Source of the DNA: Euzebyella marina
GTDB lineage: Bacteria; Bacteroidota; Bacteroidia; Flavobacteriales; Flavobacteriaceae
Assembly: GCF_014855515.1 (NCBI RefSeq)
Contig: NZ_JACYFK010000001.1
Location: 1,860,001 to 1,924,000, forward strand
DNA: 64,000 nt
Direction of reading: 5' to 3'
The first letter of the stretch is position 1. Each line of letters begins with the position of its first letter. A model generated the notes under the pieces. That model was not told the DNA's origin. It ran no database searches and saw nothing but the letters and a program-made list of their open reading frames with translations. The translations under genes were made by a program, and so were the position numbers. Of this stretch, positions 36,688 to 46,499 are shown piece after piece.

Positions 36688-36851
36688 ATTTTACCCCTAT
36701 CCCTATGGGAATATTTGTTGTGTAGCTACCGTTTTGAAGGGTGAATCTTACATTTTAAGTAGCTTGTGGTCTGAAAAATGCTGCATTTGGTCGATAAAGG
36801 CACTGGTTTTATTACATTTTTCAGAAAGGCTTTGAATTAGTTGTAGGTCTA

Positions 36852-36880
36852 TTTGTTCATGAAATCAATGTCTATATTTG
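36852..36880 (+). promoter_or_regulatory. Promoter of mpl (TTTG-N17-TATATTTG)
   Basis: A -33 TTTG at 36852-36855 and a -7 TATATTTG at 36873-36880 are 17 bases apart, close to the spacing reported for Bacteroidota vegetative promoters. The ATG of mpl follows 17 bases later. Confidence 0.68.
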
Positions 36881-36897
36881 TGGCAAACAATTCATAG

Positions 36898-38256
36898 ATG
36901 CAGATTCATTTTATAGCTATAGGAGGTAGTGCCATGCATAATTTAGCGCTGGCCTTGGCACACAAAGGATATACAATAACGGGTAGTGACGATGTAATTT
37001 ATGAACCTTCTAAAAGCAGGTTGAAAAAAGAGGGGTTGTTACCAAAGGAGTTTGGATGGTACCCTGAGAAAATACATGCAGAATTGGATGCTGTTATTCT
37101 AGGTATGCATGCCAAACCTGATAACCCTGAGTTATTAAGCGCCCAAGAATTGGGCTTGACCATTTATTCCTATCCTGAGTTTCTCTATGAACAGTCAAAA
37201 AATAAAACACGGGTCGTAATCGGAGGTAGCCATGGCAAGACCACCATTACATCAATGATTTTACATGTTCTGAACTATCACGATATAGAAGTAGATTTTA
37301 TGGTAGGCGCCCAATTAGAGGGTTTCGACAGAATGGTTCATTTGACCGAGCATAACGACTTTATCGTACTTGAAGGCGATGAGTATTTATCATCACCAAT
37401 TGATAGAAGACCTAAGTTTCATCTCTATAAGCCCAATATTGCCCTTTTAAGCGGTATAGCATGGGACCATATTAACGTATTCCCGACTTTTGAAAATTAC
37501 GTAGAGCAGTTTCAGATTTTTGTAGATACCATCGTAAAGGGTGGCAGCATAACCTATAACTCTGAAGATGATATCCTCAAAAAAGTGGTAGAAGCATCTG
37601 AAAACCCCATTCGTAAGTTGCCTTATAGTACACCTGAATATGAAGTTGAAAACGGTACTACACTTTTGCATACACCAGATGGACCAATGCCAATAGAGGT
37701 CTTTGGCCAACATAATCTCAATAATTTGGCCGGTGCCAAATGGATATGTCAGAATATGGGAGTCGATGAAGATGATTTCTACGAGGCTATAGCCACTTTT
37801 AAAGGGGCTTCGAAGCGATTGGAAAAACTGGCTGAAAGCAGTGATTCCGTAGCATTTAAAGACTTTGCGCATTCTCCCAGTAAAGTGGCGGCTACCACAC
37901 GGGCAGTAAAAGAGCAATACCCCGATAGAAGAATGGTTGCCTGCCTAGAACTACATACATACAGCAGTTTTAATCCTGAATTCTTGAAAGAATATAGAGG
38001 CGCTTTAGATGCAGCTGACGAGGCCATCGTATTTTACTTGCCCGAATCGGTAGCCATAAAGAAACTAGACCCTGTATCGCCAGAACAGATAAGAGAAGCA
38101 TTTCAAAGAAGTGATTTGCGCATATTTACTAGTTCAAGCGATTTTCACGAATTTATACTGGACCAAAATTTTATTGATAAAGTATTGCTATTAATGAGTT
38201 CAGGTAATTATGGCGGACTCGATCTGGAAGAGTTAAAAAGGAGGATAGCCCCTTAA
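36898..38256 (+). CDS. mpl: UDP-N-acetylmuramate:L-alanyl-gamma-D-glutamyl-meso-diaminopimelate ligase
   Basis: The 452-residue product is a Mur ligase: N-terminal MQIHFIAIGGSAMHNLALAL, ATP-binding loop IGGSHGKTTITSMI, a metal site near VLEGDEYLSS and the C-terminal domain with KDFAHSPSKVAATTRAVKE. The N-terminus and the region around LEGFDRMV mark the Mpl branch, which joins recycled murein tripeptide to UDP-MurNAc. MurC is the closest alternative. The organism thus recycles DAP-type peptidoglycan. It has its own promoter. Confidence 0.93.
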   Translation: MQIHFIAIGGSAMHNLALALAHKGYTITGSDDVIYEPSKSRLKKEGLLPKEFGWYPEKIHAELDAVILGMHAKPDNPELLSAQELGLTIYSYPEFLYEQSKNKTRVVIGGSHGKTTITSMILHVLNYHDIEVDFMVGAQLEGFDRMVHLTEHNDFIVLEGDEYLSSPIDRRPKFHLYKPNIALLSGIAWDHINVFPTFENYVEQFQIFVDTIVKGGSITYNSEDDILKKVVEASENPIRKLPYSTPEYEVENGTTLLHTPDGPMPIEVFGQHNLNNLAGAKWICQNMGVDEDDFYEAIATFKGASKRLEKLAESSDSVAFKDFAHSPSKVAATTRAVKEQYPDRRMVACLELHTYSSFNPEFLKEYRGALDAADEAIVFYLPESVAIKKLDPVSPEQIREAFQRSDLRIFTSSSDFHEFILDQNFIDKVLLLMSSGNYGGLDLEELKRRIAP

Positions 38257-38336
38257 GTCCATTTGTTGTAAGAAAATATGTCACATTACAATTGGTTGGC
38301 ATAGTACGTGTTACGTTGTTTTCTAAATTGGAGATT

Positions 38337-38477
38337 ATGTTCAAGAAACTATCGATGGTCTTATTGGCCGTCATGCTTGGCATGTCAAATGCTATTTTGG
38401 AAGAAAACAGGACTTTAACCGACTCTAGACTGTATCCTAAGAGAACTGAGATACCCGCTGATGACGACACTTTATAA
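38337..38477 (+). CDS. Small secreted protein, 46 residues, function unknown
   Basis: The frame begins with a clear signal peptide (MFKKLSMVLLAVMLGMSNA) followed by about 27 hydrophilic residues rich in D, E, R and T. An upstream in-frame Met at 38292 is present, but the hydrophobic core follows the Met at 38337. It lies alone between mpl and radC on the same strand. It has no recognised relatives from sequence alone, and its size makes it uncertain. Confidence 0.5.
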   Translation: MFKKLSMVLLAVMLGMSNAILEENRTLTDSRLYPKRTEIPADDDTL

Positions 38478-38553
38478 TATTCATTGCACAGGATTTATAT
38501 TGTTTTGAAATTCGGCCAACATAATCCAAGCTTTAGTTCGCTATCTTTATAAA

Positions 38554-39252
38554 ATGGCACAGGATAACACTTCATTTTCTATTAAAAACTGGTCAGATGA
38601 TGATAAGCCCAGAGAAAAATTGTTGCAGAAAGGGAGGTCGGTTTTATCGGATGCCGAGCTCATAGCCATTCTAATCGGTTCCGGTAGTAGAAACGAAAGT
38701 GCTGTCGACTTATCGAAACGCATATTGGCATCCGCCCAAAACAATTTGAACGAATTGGGTAAACTTTCCATAAAGCAATTGATGGAATTTAAGGGAATTG
38801 GTGAAGCAAAGGCCATTACGATTGCTGCCGCACTGGAGATTGGTAGAAGAAGAAGGGGAGAAGACGCCTTGAAGACTTCAAAAGTAGGAAGTAGTAGAGA
38901 TGCCTTCGAGATACTGCAACCCATTTTAGGAGAACTTGAGCACGAAGAATTTTGGATTCTTTATATGAACAACTCAAATAAGGTGCTTCATAAATCACAA
39001 TTGAGCAAAGGCGGGTTGACAGGTACGCTGGTTGATGTACGTATTGTTATGAAGCAAGCGCTAGAGATAGGAGCCGTGGCTTTGATATTGGCCCATAACC
39101 ATCCGTCAGGGACATTGAAGCCCAGTCATCAAGATAGAAAGATAACCCAAAAACTTAAAGTGGCTTCAGAAGCTTTGGACATTAAAGTTTTGGACCATTT
39201 GATCATTACCCAAAAGGATTATTATAGCTTTGCGGATGAAGGGATATTATAA
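38554..39252 (+). CDS. radC: RadC-like JAB/MPN domain protein
   Basis: The 232-residue product has an N-terminal helix-hairpin-helix region (SIKQLMEFKGIGEAKAITI), which may bind DNA, and a C-terminal JAMM metallopeptidase-like domain with AHNHPSG and the later SHQD aspartate. RadC proteins are conserved but their role in DNA repair has been questioned. The ATG at 38554 is used. It follows the small secreted gene, and the DUF7033 gene starts 33 bases after its stop. Confidence 0.93.
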   Translation: MAQDNTSFSIKNWSDDDKPREKLLQKGRSVLSDAELIAILIGSGSRNESAVDLSKRILASAQNNLNELGKLSIKQLMEFKGIGEAKAITIAAALEIGRRRRGEDALKTSKVGSSRDAFEILQPILGELEHEEFWILYMNNSNKVLHKSQLSKGGLTGTLVDVRIVMKQALEIGAVALILAHNHPSGTLKPSHQDRKITQKLKVASEALDIKVLDHLIITQKDYYSFADEGIL

Positions 39253-39285
39253 ATAAAACTCCCTGAAAACAATATTTGGTATACT

Positions 39286-40584
39286 ATGCTTCTGATTTAC
39301 TCTCACAAGATTACACCGAGGCTTACCTATATTACAAGGCAAATATTCACTCGCATTTTAGGTATAGAAATTTCTTTTACCATTAAGGTCGAAGATTTTA
39401 TAAAGCATACAGGTCCTAAAATTACCTATACCAAACAGGCGTTACAGAATGAATTCTTTATTCGAAGTAATGACCTATTGTTTGAACAGGGAATCAATGA
39501 TTTTCATATAACCGTCAAGAAATGGGATGATACGCCGTGTTTTTTCAGTGCTGGGGAAAGAAGCAATGTGCCTTTTGACATTTTTTCGGCCAGTTTTTAT
39601 CTATTGAGCCGTTACGAAGAGTATTTGCCACATTTAAAGGATGTTCACGGTAGGTTTCAACCAAAAGATAGTCTTGCCTTTCGCAATGATTTTCTCAAAC
39701 TGCCGGTCGTTGATATTTGGGCAAATAAATTGTTAGAGCTTCTGAAGGAAAAGTTTCCTGATTTAGAATATAATCTGGGCTCTTATGACTTTACGTCTCT
39801 TATCGACGTGACCAGTTCTCATTGTTACGCCCACCGAGGTTTGGTCAGAAGTGCCGCTGGCTTATTGTATGATTTGGGGTCTTTGAAGTTTAAGAGGGTA
39901 ATAGAGCGCATCAAAGTTTGGTTCGACCCTAAAAAAGACCCTTACGATAATTTTGGCCATCTTGTAGATTTGCATAAAGAGCTCAATATAAAAAGTGTTT
40001 TTTTCTTTCAATTTGCCACTTACTCTACCTTTGATAAGAATGTTTCTCCCAACCACAACAAATTCAGATTTTTAATCAAGTCGATAGCAGACTACAGTAC
40101 TATTGCCCTAGCGGCTTCTTATAGTTCTTTTGAAGATGTAGAGTTATTAAAAAAAGAAAGGAAGAATCTAAAAGGGGTAATCAATCGATCTGTTGATGCC
40201 TCCCGTATGCGGTATAACCGATTGCACCTGCCGCAAACTTATCGCAATTTGATAGAAGCTGAATTTACCGACGATTATACCATGGGCTATACCCATGAAC
40301 CAGGTTTTAGGGCAGGTACTTGCAGCTCTTTTTATTTCTACGATATTAGTCTTGAGATACAGCAGCCTATACGAATACACCCTTTTGCGGTTCATGATTA
40401 CGCGTTAAAAAATTTCAGAAGGCAAGAAGAAATGTTGAGATGTGCCAGTGAACTTTATGAACAGGTAAAGCAGGTCAACGGTCATTTCATATCAATTTTT
40501 TCTAATGAGCTGTTAGGCGATTCGGTAAACAAGGTCGTTTGGAAAGAGTTTTATTCCCAATTTTTAAGAAAGTTTCATGTATAG
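39286..40584 (+). CDS. DUF7033 / polysaccharide deacetylase-like protein
   Basis: The 432-residue product has an N-terminal region (MLLIYSHKITPRLTYITRQI and on) matching the DUF7033 type found before polysaccharide deacetylase domains in Flavobacteriaceae, and a C-terminal half with a deacetylase-like fold (VDLHKELNIKSVFFFQFATY). It has no signal peptide, so it is probably cytoplasmic. The substrate is not known. It overlaps the next gene (HAD phosphatase) by 8 bases, showing operon organisation with radC and yjjG. Confidence 0.72.
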   Translation: MLLIYSHKITPRLTYITRQIFTRILGIEISFTIKVEDFIKHTGPKITYTKQALQNEFFIRSNDLLFEQGINDFHITVKKWDDTPCFFSAGERSNVPFDIFSASFYLLSRYEEYLPHLKDVHGRFQPKDSLAFRNDFLKLPVVDIWANKLLELLKEKFPDLEYNLGSYDFTSLIDVTSSHCYAHRGLVRSAAGLLYDLGSLKFKRVIERIKVWFDPKKDPYDNFGHLVDLHKELNIKSVFFFQFATYSTFDKNVSPNHNKFRFLIKSIADYSTIALAASYSSFEDVELLKKERKNLKGVINRSVDASRMRYNRLHLPQTYRNLIEAEFTDDYTMGYTHEPGFRAGTCSSFYFYDISLEIQQPIRIHPFAVHDYALKNFRRQEEMLRCASELYEQVKQVNGHFISIFSNELLGDSVNKVVWKEFYSQFLRKFHV

Positions 40585-41266
40585 AGAGACCATTACCGAC
40601 ATATTTTTTGACCTCGACCACACTTTATGGGATTTCGAAAGAAATTCGGCCCTAACCTTTGAAAAAATTCTTGTCGACCATCATATTTCAATTGGCCTTG
40701 ATGATTTCTTACAGGTATATGTGCCGGCCAATCTTGAATTTTGGAAGATGTATCGCGAAGAGCGTATTACCAAAGAAGAATTACGCTACCAACGATTGAA
40801 AACGGTATTTGATAAGTTGCACTACAGGGTATCCGATTCGGTCATCAATCAAATGTCGGTCGATTATATTGAAAATCTATCGAATTTTAACCACCTGTTT
40901 CCTAATACACTACCGGTGTTGGAATATTTAAGCTCATCGTACAGGTTACACATCATTACGAACGGCTTCGAGGAAGTGCAGAACCGAAAGCTTAAAAATT
41001 CAGGGATTGAAAGATTTTTTGATCAGGTCATCAACTCTGAAATGGCAGGGGTAAAAAAACCGAATCCTTATATATTTCAGTTGGCTTTGAACAGGGCAGG
41101 TGTGGAAGCCCAGACATCTTTGATGATTGGCGATAATTTAGAGGCCGATATACAAGGCGCTATGGCTGTAGGCTATCACGCGCTTCATTTTAACGCCCAT
41201 AACGAACCCCTGCACGAACACTGCAAAATGATTCATGACCTTATTGAAATAAAATCTTTCTTATAG
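40577..41266 (+). CDS. YjjG family noncanonical pyrimidine nucleotidase (HAD superfamily)
   Basis: The 229-residue product has the HAD motifs in order: DIFFDLDHTLWDFERN (nucleophile and general acid aspartates), IITNGFEEVQNRKL (motif II threonine), the lysine in GVKKPNPYIF and the acidic pair in MIGDNLEADIQGA. The DHTLWDF form is typical of the YjjG group, which dephosphorylates dUMP, dTMP and modified pyrimidine nucleotides and so protects DNA. It begins inside the end of the DUF7033 gene. Confidence 0.9.
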   Translation: MYRETITDIFFDLDHTLWDFERNSALTFEKILVDHHISIGLDDFLQVYVPANLEFWKMYREERITKEELRYQRLKTVFDKLHYRVSDSVINQMSVDYIENLSNFNHLFPNTLPVLEYLSSSYRLHIITNGFEEVQNRKLKNSGIERFFDQVINSEMAGVKKPNPYIFQLALNRAGVEAQTSLMIGDNLEADIQGAMAVGYHALHFNAHNEPLHEHCKMIHDLIEIKSFL

Positions 41267-41318
41267 AGTTATATAGGTATGACCCCTGAGGCCAGATAGG
41301 TCCTTTAAAGGTGATACT

Positions 41319-41864
41319 ATGAAAAGGATTCTTTCAATTTGTTCCGTTGTCTTTTTATTGGCGGCAACGCTCTTCTCTTGTGTAGAAGAACAGGATTTCG
41401 ACCAGTACGATGAAATCGAGGTAACGCCTACTCTAGAAGCCAGTATGTTATATGTAGAAGCGCCTGAAGACATGGTTAATTCTGCACCATCAAATGTCGT
41501 TTTTACCCAAAACTTTAATTTTGATGCCTTTAGTTATGACGCCTTTTCTGAAAGGGTGTTAGATGGCACCATCACCTATTTGGTAGAGAATACAACAAGC
41601 AAAACATTGTCTATCACCATAGAATTTTTAGATGATCAAGATAACCTTTTAGGGCAAGCAGATAATATCACGGTTGACCCCAATAGTACTTCTCAATTAG
41701 ATGTTTCATACGGCGACGCAGGCCGCAGTATTGAAATAATAAAAAATACCTCGAGTATAAGGGTAAGCACTACGAATCTTGGTGACACAACCAGTGTGTC
41801 AAATCAGCCAGACCCAAAAATAGTGGTAAAATCAAGCGCTAAATTTAGAGTCCAGTTAAAATGA
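41319..41864 (+). CDS. Exported lipoprotein of unknown function
   Basis: The 181-residue product has a signal peptide ending in the lipobox LFSC, then an acidic linker (VEEQDFDQYDEIEV) and a beta-rich body. Its stop overlaps the start of the DUF5723 gene by 4 bases (ATGA), implying translational coupling and a joint role at the outer membrane. No family was recognised. Confidence 0.75.
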   Translation: MKRILSICSVVFLLAATLFSCVEEQDFDQYDEIEVTPTLEASMLYVEAPEDMVNSAPSNVVFTQNFNFDAFSYDAFSERVLDGTITYLVENTTSKTLSITIEFLDDQDNLLGQADNITVDPNSTSQLDVSYGDAGRSIEIIKNTSSIRVSTTNLGDTTSVSNQPDPKIVVKSSAKFRVQLK

Positions 41865-43294
41865 ACCTAAAAAAATTAGTTTTCTTAGGCTTATTTTTGG
41901 CCAGTTTTGTCGTAAATGGGCAGAACAAACAAATTCTCTACGATTTCTCTGAAATTCCTCAGTCGGCAATGGTCAATCCGGGTGTTGAGATCGATTTTCA
42001 ATGGTATGCGGGTATTCCAGTATTGTCCGGTGTTATGTTACAGGCCGGTTCTAGCGGCATTGCTGTTGACGACATTTTTGCAAACGATGGTATCGATATC
42101 AATGACAAGATAAGAGACAGGGCCATTTATGGAATGGATATCAAAGACGAACTTAGTGGTACGTTTCAAGTTGAATTTTTGAATCTTGGCTTTCGCGGAA
42201 AAAACCCGGATTTGTTCTATACAGGGGGTATGTACCTCGAAGGAGATGCTATCGGCTATTGGTTTAGAGATTATGCCATTTTGGCCTATGAAGGCAATGC
42301 GGATCGATTGAATGAGCGCTTTGATCTAAGTCACTTGAAAACTAGGGGCGAGTTGGTGAATGTTCTGCATTTTGGGTTAAATAAAAACGTTGGTGATGGT
42401 CTGACCATTGGCGGAAGGGCAAAAATCTATTCCAGTATTTTTGACTTTAATTCTACTAAGAACAGAGGTTACTTCGTTACAAGCCCAGGTGAAAATAATA
42501 TTTATGTTAGCACCTTGGAAGCCAATATGCAACTTAGAACATCGGGAATAAACTCCATAAGCGATTCTTTTGATGATGAGACCACCGGAAGCACTATACT
42601 TAAAAGAGCGCTTTTGGGCGGTAATTTAGGTTTAGGTTTCGATTTAGGCTTTACGTACCATTTGAGCGATCAACTCGTGGTGACAGGTAGTTTACTTGAT
42701 TTAGGTTTTATATACCACGCTAATGATGTAAAAACCTTTTCTCTTAATGGAAGAAATACTGTAGAAGGGTTAGAAGTAATCCTTCCAGATGCTTTTAATG
42801 ATCCCGATACCGACTTCTGGGAAGATTTGGTAGATGAGGTAGAAGAGTTTCTTCCCTTTGAAGACGATAGTAATAGCTACGTTTCATTTCGGCCTACTAA
42901 ACTATATGGATCCATACGCTATAATTTTGGTGAGCCTGTTTCCGGAATGGCCAACTGTGATTGTGGAATCAAAGCCGGAAGGTCTCCATCTAACAGGGCC
43001 AAATATGTCAATGGTTTGGGTGCACAGTTGTATGCCATTAACAGACCAAGAGGTCCACAGGCGGCCCTGACCGCATTCTATCATCGCCGCTTTGGTAATT
43101 TTATGGCTTTGAAAGCTACTTACACTGTAGATAAATTCACATATTCGAATGTCGGTCTAGGTATTAATCTACAAGCAGGACCGGTAAATTTCTACGCAAT
43201 GGCCGATAATTTGTTAGCATATCGCAATATCGCAGCTAGCAATTACGCCTCTTTTCAATTAGGATTAAATATTATATCTTGGGGCAAACGATGA
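41861..43294 (+). CDS. DUF5723 family outer-membrane protein
   Basis: The 477-residue product starts with a signal peptide (MNLKKLVFLGLFLASF, cleavage near VNGQ), followed by LYDFSEIPQSAMVNPGVEI, the diagnostic start of the DUF5723 family. The rest is a beta-barrel-like chain of amphipathic strands. Family members resemble FadL-like or PorV-like barrels but lack known function. It overlaps the preceding lipoprotein gene by 4 bases, so the two proteins are probably made together. Confidence 0.85.
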   Translation: MNLKKLVFLGLFLASFVVNGQNKQILYDFSEIPQSAMVNPGVEIDFQWYAGIPVLSGVMLQAGSSGIAVDDIFANDGIDINDKIRDRAIYGMDIKDELSGTFQVEFLNLGFRGKNPDLFYTGGMYLEGDAIGYWFRDYAILAYEGNADRLNERFDLSHLKTRGELVNVLHFGLNKNVGDGLTIGGRAKIYSSIFDFNSTKNRGYFVTSPGENNIYVSTLEANMQLRTSGINSISDSFDDETTGSTILKRALLGGNLGLGFDLGFTYHLSDQLVVTGSLLDLGFIYHANDVKTFSLNGRNTVEGLEVILPDAFNDPDTDFWEDLVDEVEEFLPFEDDSNSYVSFRPTKLYGSIRYNFGEPVSGMANCDCGIKAGRSPSNRAKYVNGLGAQLYAINRPRGPQAALTAFYHRRFGNFMALKATYTVDKFTYSNVGLGINLQAGPVNFYAMADNLLAYRNIAASNYASFQLGLNIISWGKR

Positions 43295-43382
43295 CGAAGT
43301 CTTTTGCCTAGAAAAATTTTACAGAGTCTTTTTTGGCATGCTTTTTTCATCATGAATTGAGAATTGCTAAATCTGATTGATT

Positions 43383-44330
43383 GTGAAGAATTTATTATTG
43401 GTATTGATTGTAATGGTAGGGTTGCCGAGCATGGCCCAGACAGAATTGAACGACTATAAATATGTTATCGTTCCTAAAAAGTTCGACGCATTTAAAGAAC
43501 CCAATCAGTACCAGACCAGCACATTGGTTAAACACCTATTCTCTGAGATAGGTTTTGAAACGGCATATGAAGACGAACTTCCCATGGAGGTCAACACCAA
43601 CCGCTGCATGGCCTTAACGGCCCATATAGTTGATGGTTCCAACATGTTCACAACAAAGGCGGCCATAAAGTTAGAAGATTGCCAAGGAAAAGAAGTTTAC
43701 ACCTCACAGGAGGGAAGAAGTAAAGAGAAGAATTATAAAGACTCCTATAACGAGGCGATTCGTGAATCTTTTCGTTCCATAAGTAGTCTCAACTATAAAT
43801 ATTCAGGAAAGAGCAAGACTAACGAACCGATTAGCGTTAATATGCAAAATGATGTAAAGACGGTGGCAGCCGACAATAGTCAAAAGCCAAAGAATTTGAA
43901 TAGTGCCGTGGAGCAGGAAGCTACATTAGAGCAACAGCGGTATAAAGACAATACACCGAAACCATCAAATTACACCAAACCTGCTACCAATGCGGAGGTT
44001 GTTAGTCAAGTGGCCACTCAAGAAGAGCAAAAGTATAAGGATAATACGCCTAAATCTTCCTCCATAAATAAATCCGTTTCAGGAGCTCAGATTAAAAATA
44101 CAAGACCGAGTGAAGGGGTTTTGTATGCTCAAGGTTTGGATAACGGATATCAGTTGGTAGACAGTACTCCAAAGATTAGGCTAAAAATCTATCGAACCTC
44201 CATTCCCGACTATTATTTAGCAGAAAGCGATACGGAGTCTGGGGTAGTATTTGAGAATAACGGTAAGTGGTTTTTTGAATACTATGAGAATGACCAACTA
44301 GTGACCGAAAGTTTAGAGATTAAGTTTTAG
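43383..44330 (+). CDS. Exported protein with short internal repeats, function unknown
   Basis: The 315-residue product starts at GTG (43383) with a signal peptide (KNLLLVLIVMVGLPSMAQ); a TTG at 43377 would add two residues. The first 150 residues form a compact domain with two Cys (RCMAL and EDCQG). A low-complexity middle has two near-copies of an EQ(R/K)YKDNTPK motif separated by about 48 residues. The last 70 residues form a beta-rich domain ending [18 protein letters not shown]. Family not recognised. The gene ends 11 bases inside the convergent rarA gene. Confidence 0.75.
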   Translation: MKNLLLVLIVMVGLPSMAQTELNDYKYVIVPKKFDAFKEPNQYQTSTLVKHLFSEIGFETAYEDELPMEVNTNRCMALTAHIVDGSNMFTTKAAIKLEDCQGKEVYTSQEGRSKEKNYKDSYNEAIRESFRSISSLNYKYSGKSKTNEPISVNMQNDVKTVAADNSQKPKNLNSAVEQEATLEQQRYKDNTPKPSNYTKPATNAEVVSQVATQEEQKYKDNTPKSSSINKSVSGAQIKNTRPSEGVLYAQGLDNGYQLVDSTPKIRLKIYRTSIPDYYLAESDTESGVVFENNGKWFFEYYENDQLVTESLEIKF

Positions 44331-45603
44331 AATCGTATTTGTTTTTCCATCTTTTTTGGAGAAACTCATCTATACTTTTCTCACGGGCATTGTTAGCAGG
44401 TTCATAGAAGGCAGTTCCTTTTAATTCTTCCGGCAGAAATTCCATTTCTACAAAATTATTAGTGTAGTCATGCGCATATTGATATCCAGACCCATAACCT
44501 AAATCTTTCATAAGTTTGGTTGGGGCATTTCTAAGCGGTAACGGAACCGAAAGGTCTCCGGTTTCCCTAACAGCCTGCTGAGCCTTGTTTATGGCCATAT
44601 AGCTCGCATTGCTTTTAGGTGAAGTTGCCAGATAAATGGCGCACTGGCTAAGAATAATTCTTGCTTCCGGGTAGCCAATAGTATTTACCGCCTGAAAGGC
44701 GTTATTGGCAATGACCAATGCGGTAGGGTTGGCCAACCCAATATCTTCAGATGCCGAAATCAGTAATCTTCTGGCTATAAATTTTACATCTTCGCCCCCT
44801 TCGATCATTCTGGCGAGCCAATAAACAGCTCCGTTTGGGTCACTGCCCCTAATCGATTTGATAAACGCTGAAATGATGTCGTAATGCTGCTCCCCAGTTT
44901 TATCGTATAGAACGGTATTTTTTTGTACTCTGCCCAATACAAGTTCATCTGTTATTAGAATTTTGTCTCCATCAACAGAATTGATAACCAACTCAAATAT
45001 GTTAAGTAGCTTTCGTCCATCACCGCCAGATAGGCGAAGAAGCGCTTCGGTTTCCTTTAATTCGATCTGTTTCTTTTTGAGAAACGAATCCTCTTTGATA
45101 GCTCTGTTAAGAAGATTTTCTAAATCTTCTTTTCCAAAAGCATTCAATACATATACTTGACAACGTGAGAGCAAGGCAGGAATAACTTCAAAACTTGGGT
45201 TCTCGGTAGTCGCACCAATTAAGGTGACCCAACCTTTTTCTACCGCGGCCAATAAAGAATCTTGTTGAGATTTACTGAAACGATGAATTTCATCGATAAA
45301 TAAAATGGGGTTTTTATAGGTAAAAAGCCCCCCACTTTGTTTTGCCTTGTCTATAACTTCGCGTACATCTTTAACACCACTATTGATTGCGCTTAGCGTG
45401 TAGAAAGGTCTATCACTCTCTGAGGCAATGATATTGGCCAAGGTTGTTTTTCCAGTGCCAGGAGGCCCCCAAAATATTAAAGAGGGAATGATTCCTCTCT
45501 TAATCTGTTGTGTTAAGGAACCATTTTCACCAACCAAATGTCTTTGACTGATATAGTCAGTAATCGTTTTGGGCCTAACTCTTTCTGCTAAAGGTTCGTT
45601 CAT
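44320..45603 (-). CDS. rarA: Replication-associated recombination protein A (AAA ATPase)
   Basis: The 427-residue product is a MgsA/RarA-type AAA+ ATPase: Walker [12 protein letters not shown], Walker [11 protein letters not shown], sensor [12 protein letters not shown], and C-terminal region with NDPNGA-like and [13 protein letters not shown] elements. The protein acts at stalled replication forks with SSB and recombination proteins. The ATG at 45603 begins [14 protein letters not shown], standard for the family. It overlaps the convergent unknown gene by 11 bases. Confidence 0.95.
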   Translation of the reverse strand: MNEPLAERVRPKTITDYISQRHLVGENGSLTQQIKRGIIPSLIFWGPPGTGKTTLANIIASESDRPFYTLSAINSGVKDVREVIDKAKQSGGLFTYKNPILFIDEIHRFSKSQQDSLLAAVEKGWVTLIGATTENPSFEVIPALLSRCQVYVLNAFGKEDLENLLNRAIKEDSFLKKKQIELKETEALLRLSGGDGRKLLNIFELVINSVDGDKILITDELVLGRVQKNTVLYDKTGEQHYDIISAFIKSIRGSDPNGAVYWLARMIEGGEDVKFIARRLLISASEDIGLANPTALVIANNAFQAVNTIGYPEARIILSQCAIYLATSPKSNASYMAINKAQQAVRETGDLSVPLPLRNAPTKLMKDLGYGSGYQYAHDYTNNFVEMEFLPEELKGTAFYEPANNAREKSIDEFLQKRWKNKYDSKT

Positions 45604-45722
45604 TTGGTGAAATTATAAATTGTATAATCGATTTCAAATCTTATCTGAACTAAAGTATTTATTTAAATTCTGACAATTCTTCATACTGCTGAAAGTGGCG
45701 AAATTATTGCTATAGTTGTAGT

Positions 45723-46469
45723 ATGACAAATACCACTGATTTTAGGTATACCAATTTGGTAGTGATACTTCCACTGTGTAGTGTTCTGCTCATTTGGTCG
45801 GTTTTCTACTTAGAGCTTAAATTACATATCAATCTCAATGAATATGGTATTTACCCTTTAAAGCTTGAAGGTTTAAGAGGTGTGTTGTTCAGTCCGTTTA
45901 TTCACGGTTCGGTCGAACATCTTTATAATAATACAATTCCGTTGGCGGTGCTCACAGCTGCTCTCAGTTATTTTTATCGAGACATGGTTTTCAGAGTTTT
46001 ACTTCTTGGAACGATTTTAACGGGATTGTTAACTTGGGTTATCGGAAGACCTTCATTTCATATTGGCGCTAGTGGAATTATTTATTTACTGGCAAGTTTT
46101 ATATTTTTTAAAGGAATATTCGCCAAGCATTACCGCTTGGTGGCTTTGTCATTGGTAGTTGTGTTTATATATGGCAGTATGCTATGGTATATTTTTCCGA
46201 TAAAGGAAGGTGTATCTTGGGAGGGCCACTTGAGTGGGTTTTTGATGGGGCTTATCTTTGCGCTTTTGCTAAAGGGAACCTTGCCCCTAAAAAAAAAATA
46301 CGATTGGGAAAGAGAGGATTATGATGAGGAATCGGATGAATTTTTACAGCAGTTCGATGATGAAGGTAATTTCATTGGAGGTAGGGTAGGGGAGCAGGAA
46401 AGAAATGATATTAAAATCATTCATGATTGGAAAGAGGATGAAAGCAACAAGAACAGAGAAAATATTTGA
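45723..46469 (+). CDS. Rhomboid family intramembrane serine protease
   Basis: The 248-residue product has six hydrophobic helices, the catalytic serine S117 in IGASGIIYLLASF, and the catalytic histidine H169 in GHLSGFLMG. The HGSVEHLYNN loop before helix 2 matches the oxyanion region. Rhomboids cleave single-pass membrane proteins in the membrane. A charged C-terminal tail (about residues 195-248, rich in D and E) extends into the cytoplasm or periplasm. It diverges from rarA; substrate unknown. Confidence 0.92.
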   Translation: MTNTTDFRYTNLVVILPLCSVLLIWSVFYLELKLHINLNEYGIYPLKLEGLRGVLFSPFIHGSVEHLYNNTIPLAVLTAALSYFYRDMVFRVLLLGTILTGLLTWVIGRPSFHIGASGIIYLLASFIFFKGIFAKHYRLVALSLVVVFIYGSMLWYIFPIKEGVSWEGHLSGFLMGLIFALLLKGTLPLKKKYDWEREDYDEESDEFLQQFDDEGNFIGGRVGEQERNDIKIIHDWKEDESNKNRENI

Positions 46470-46499
46470 TTCTTGCAGTACAAAAATTGATTTCTCTAG

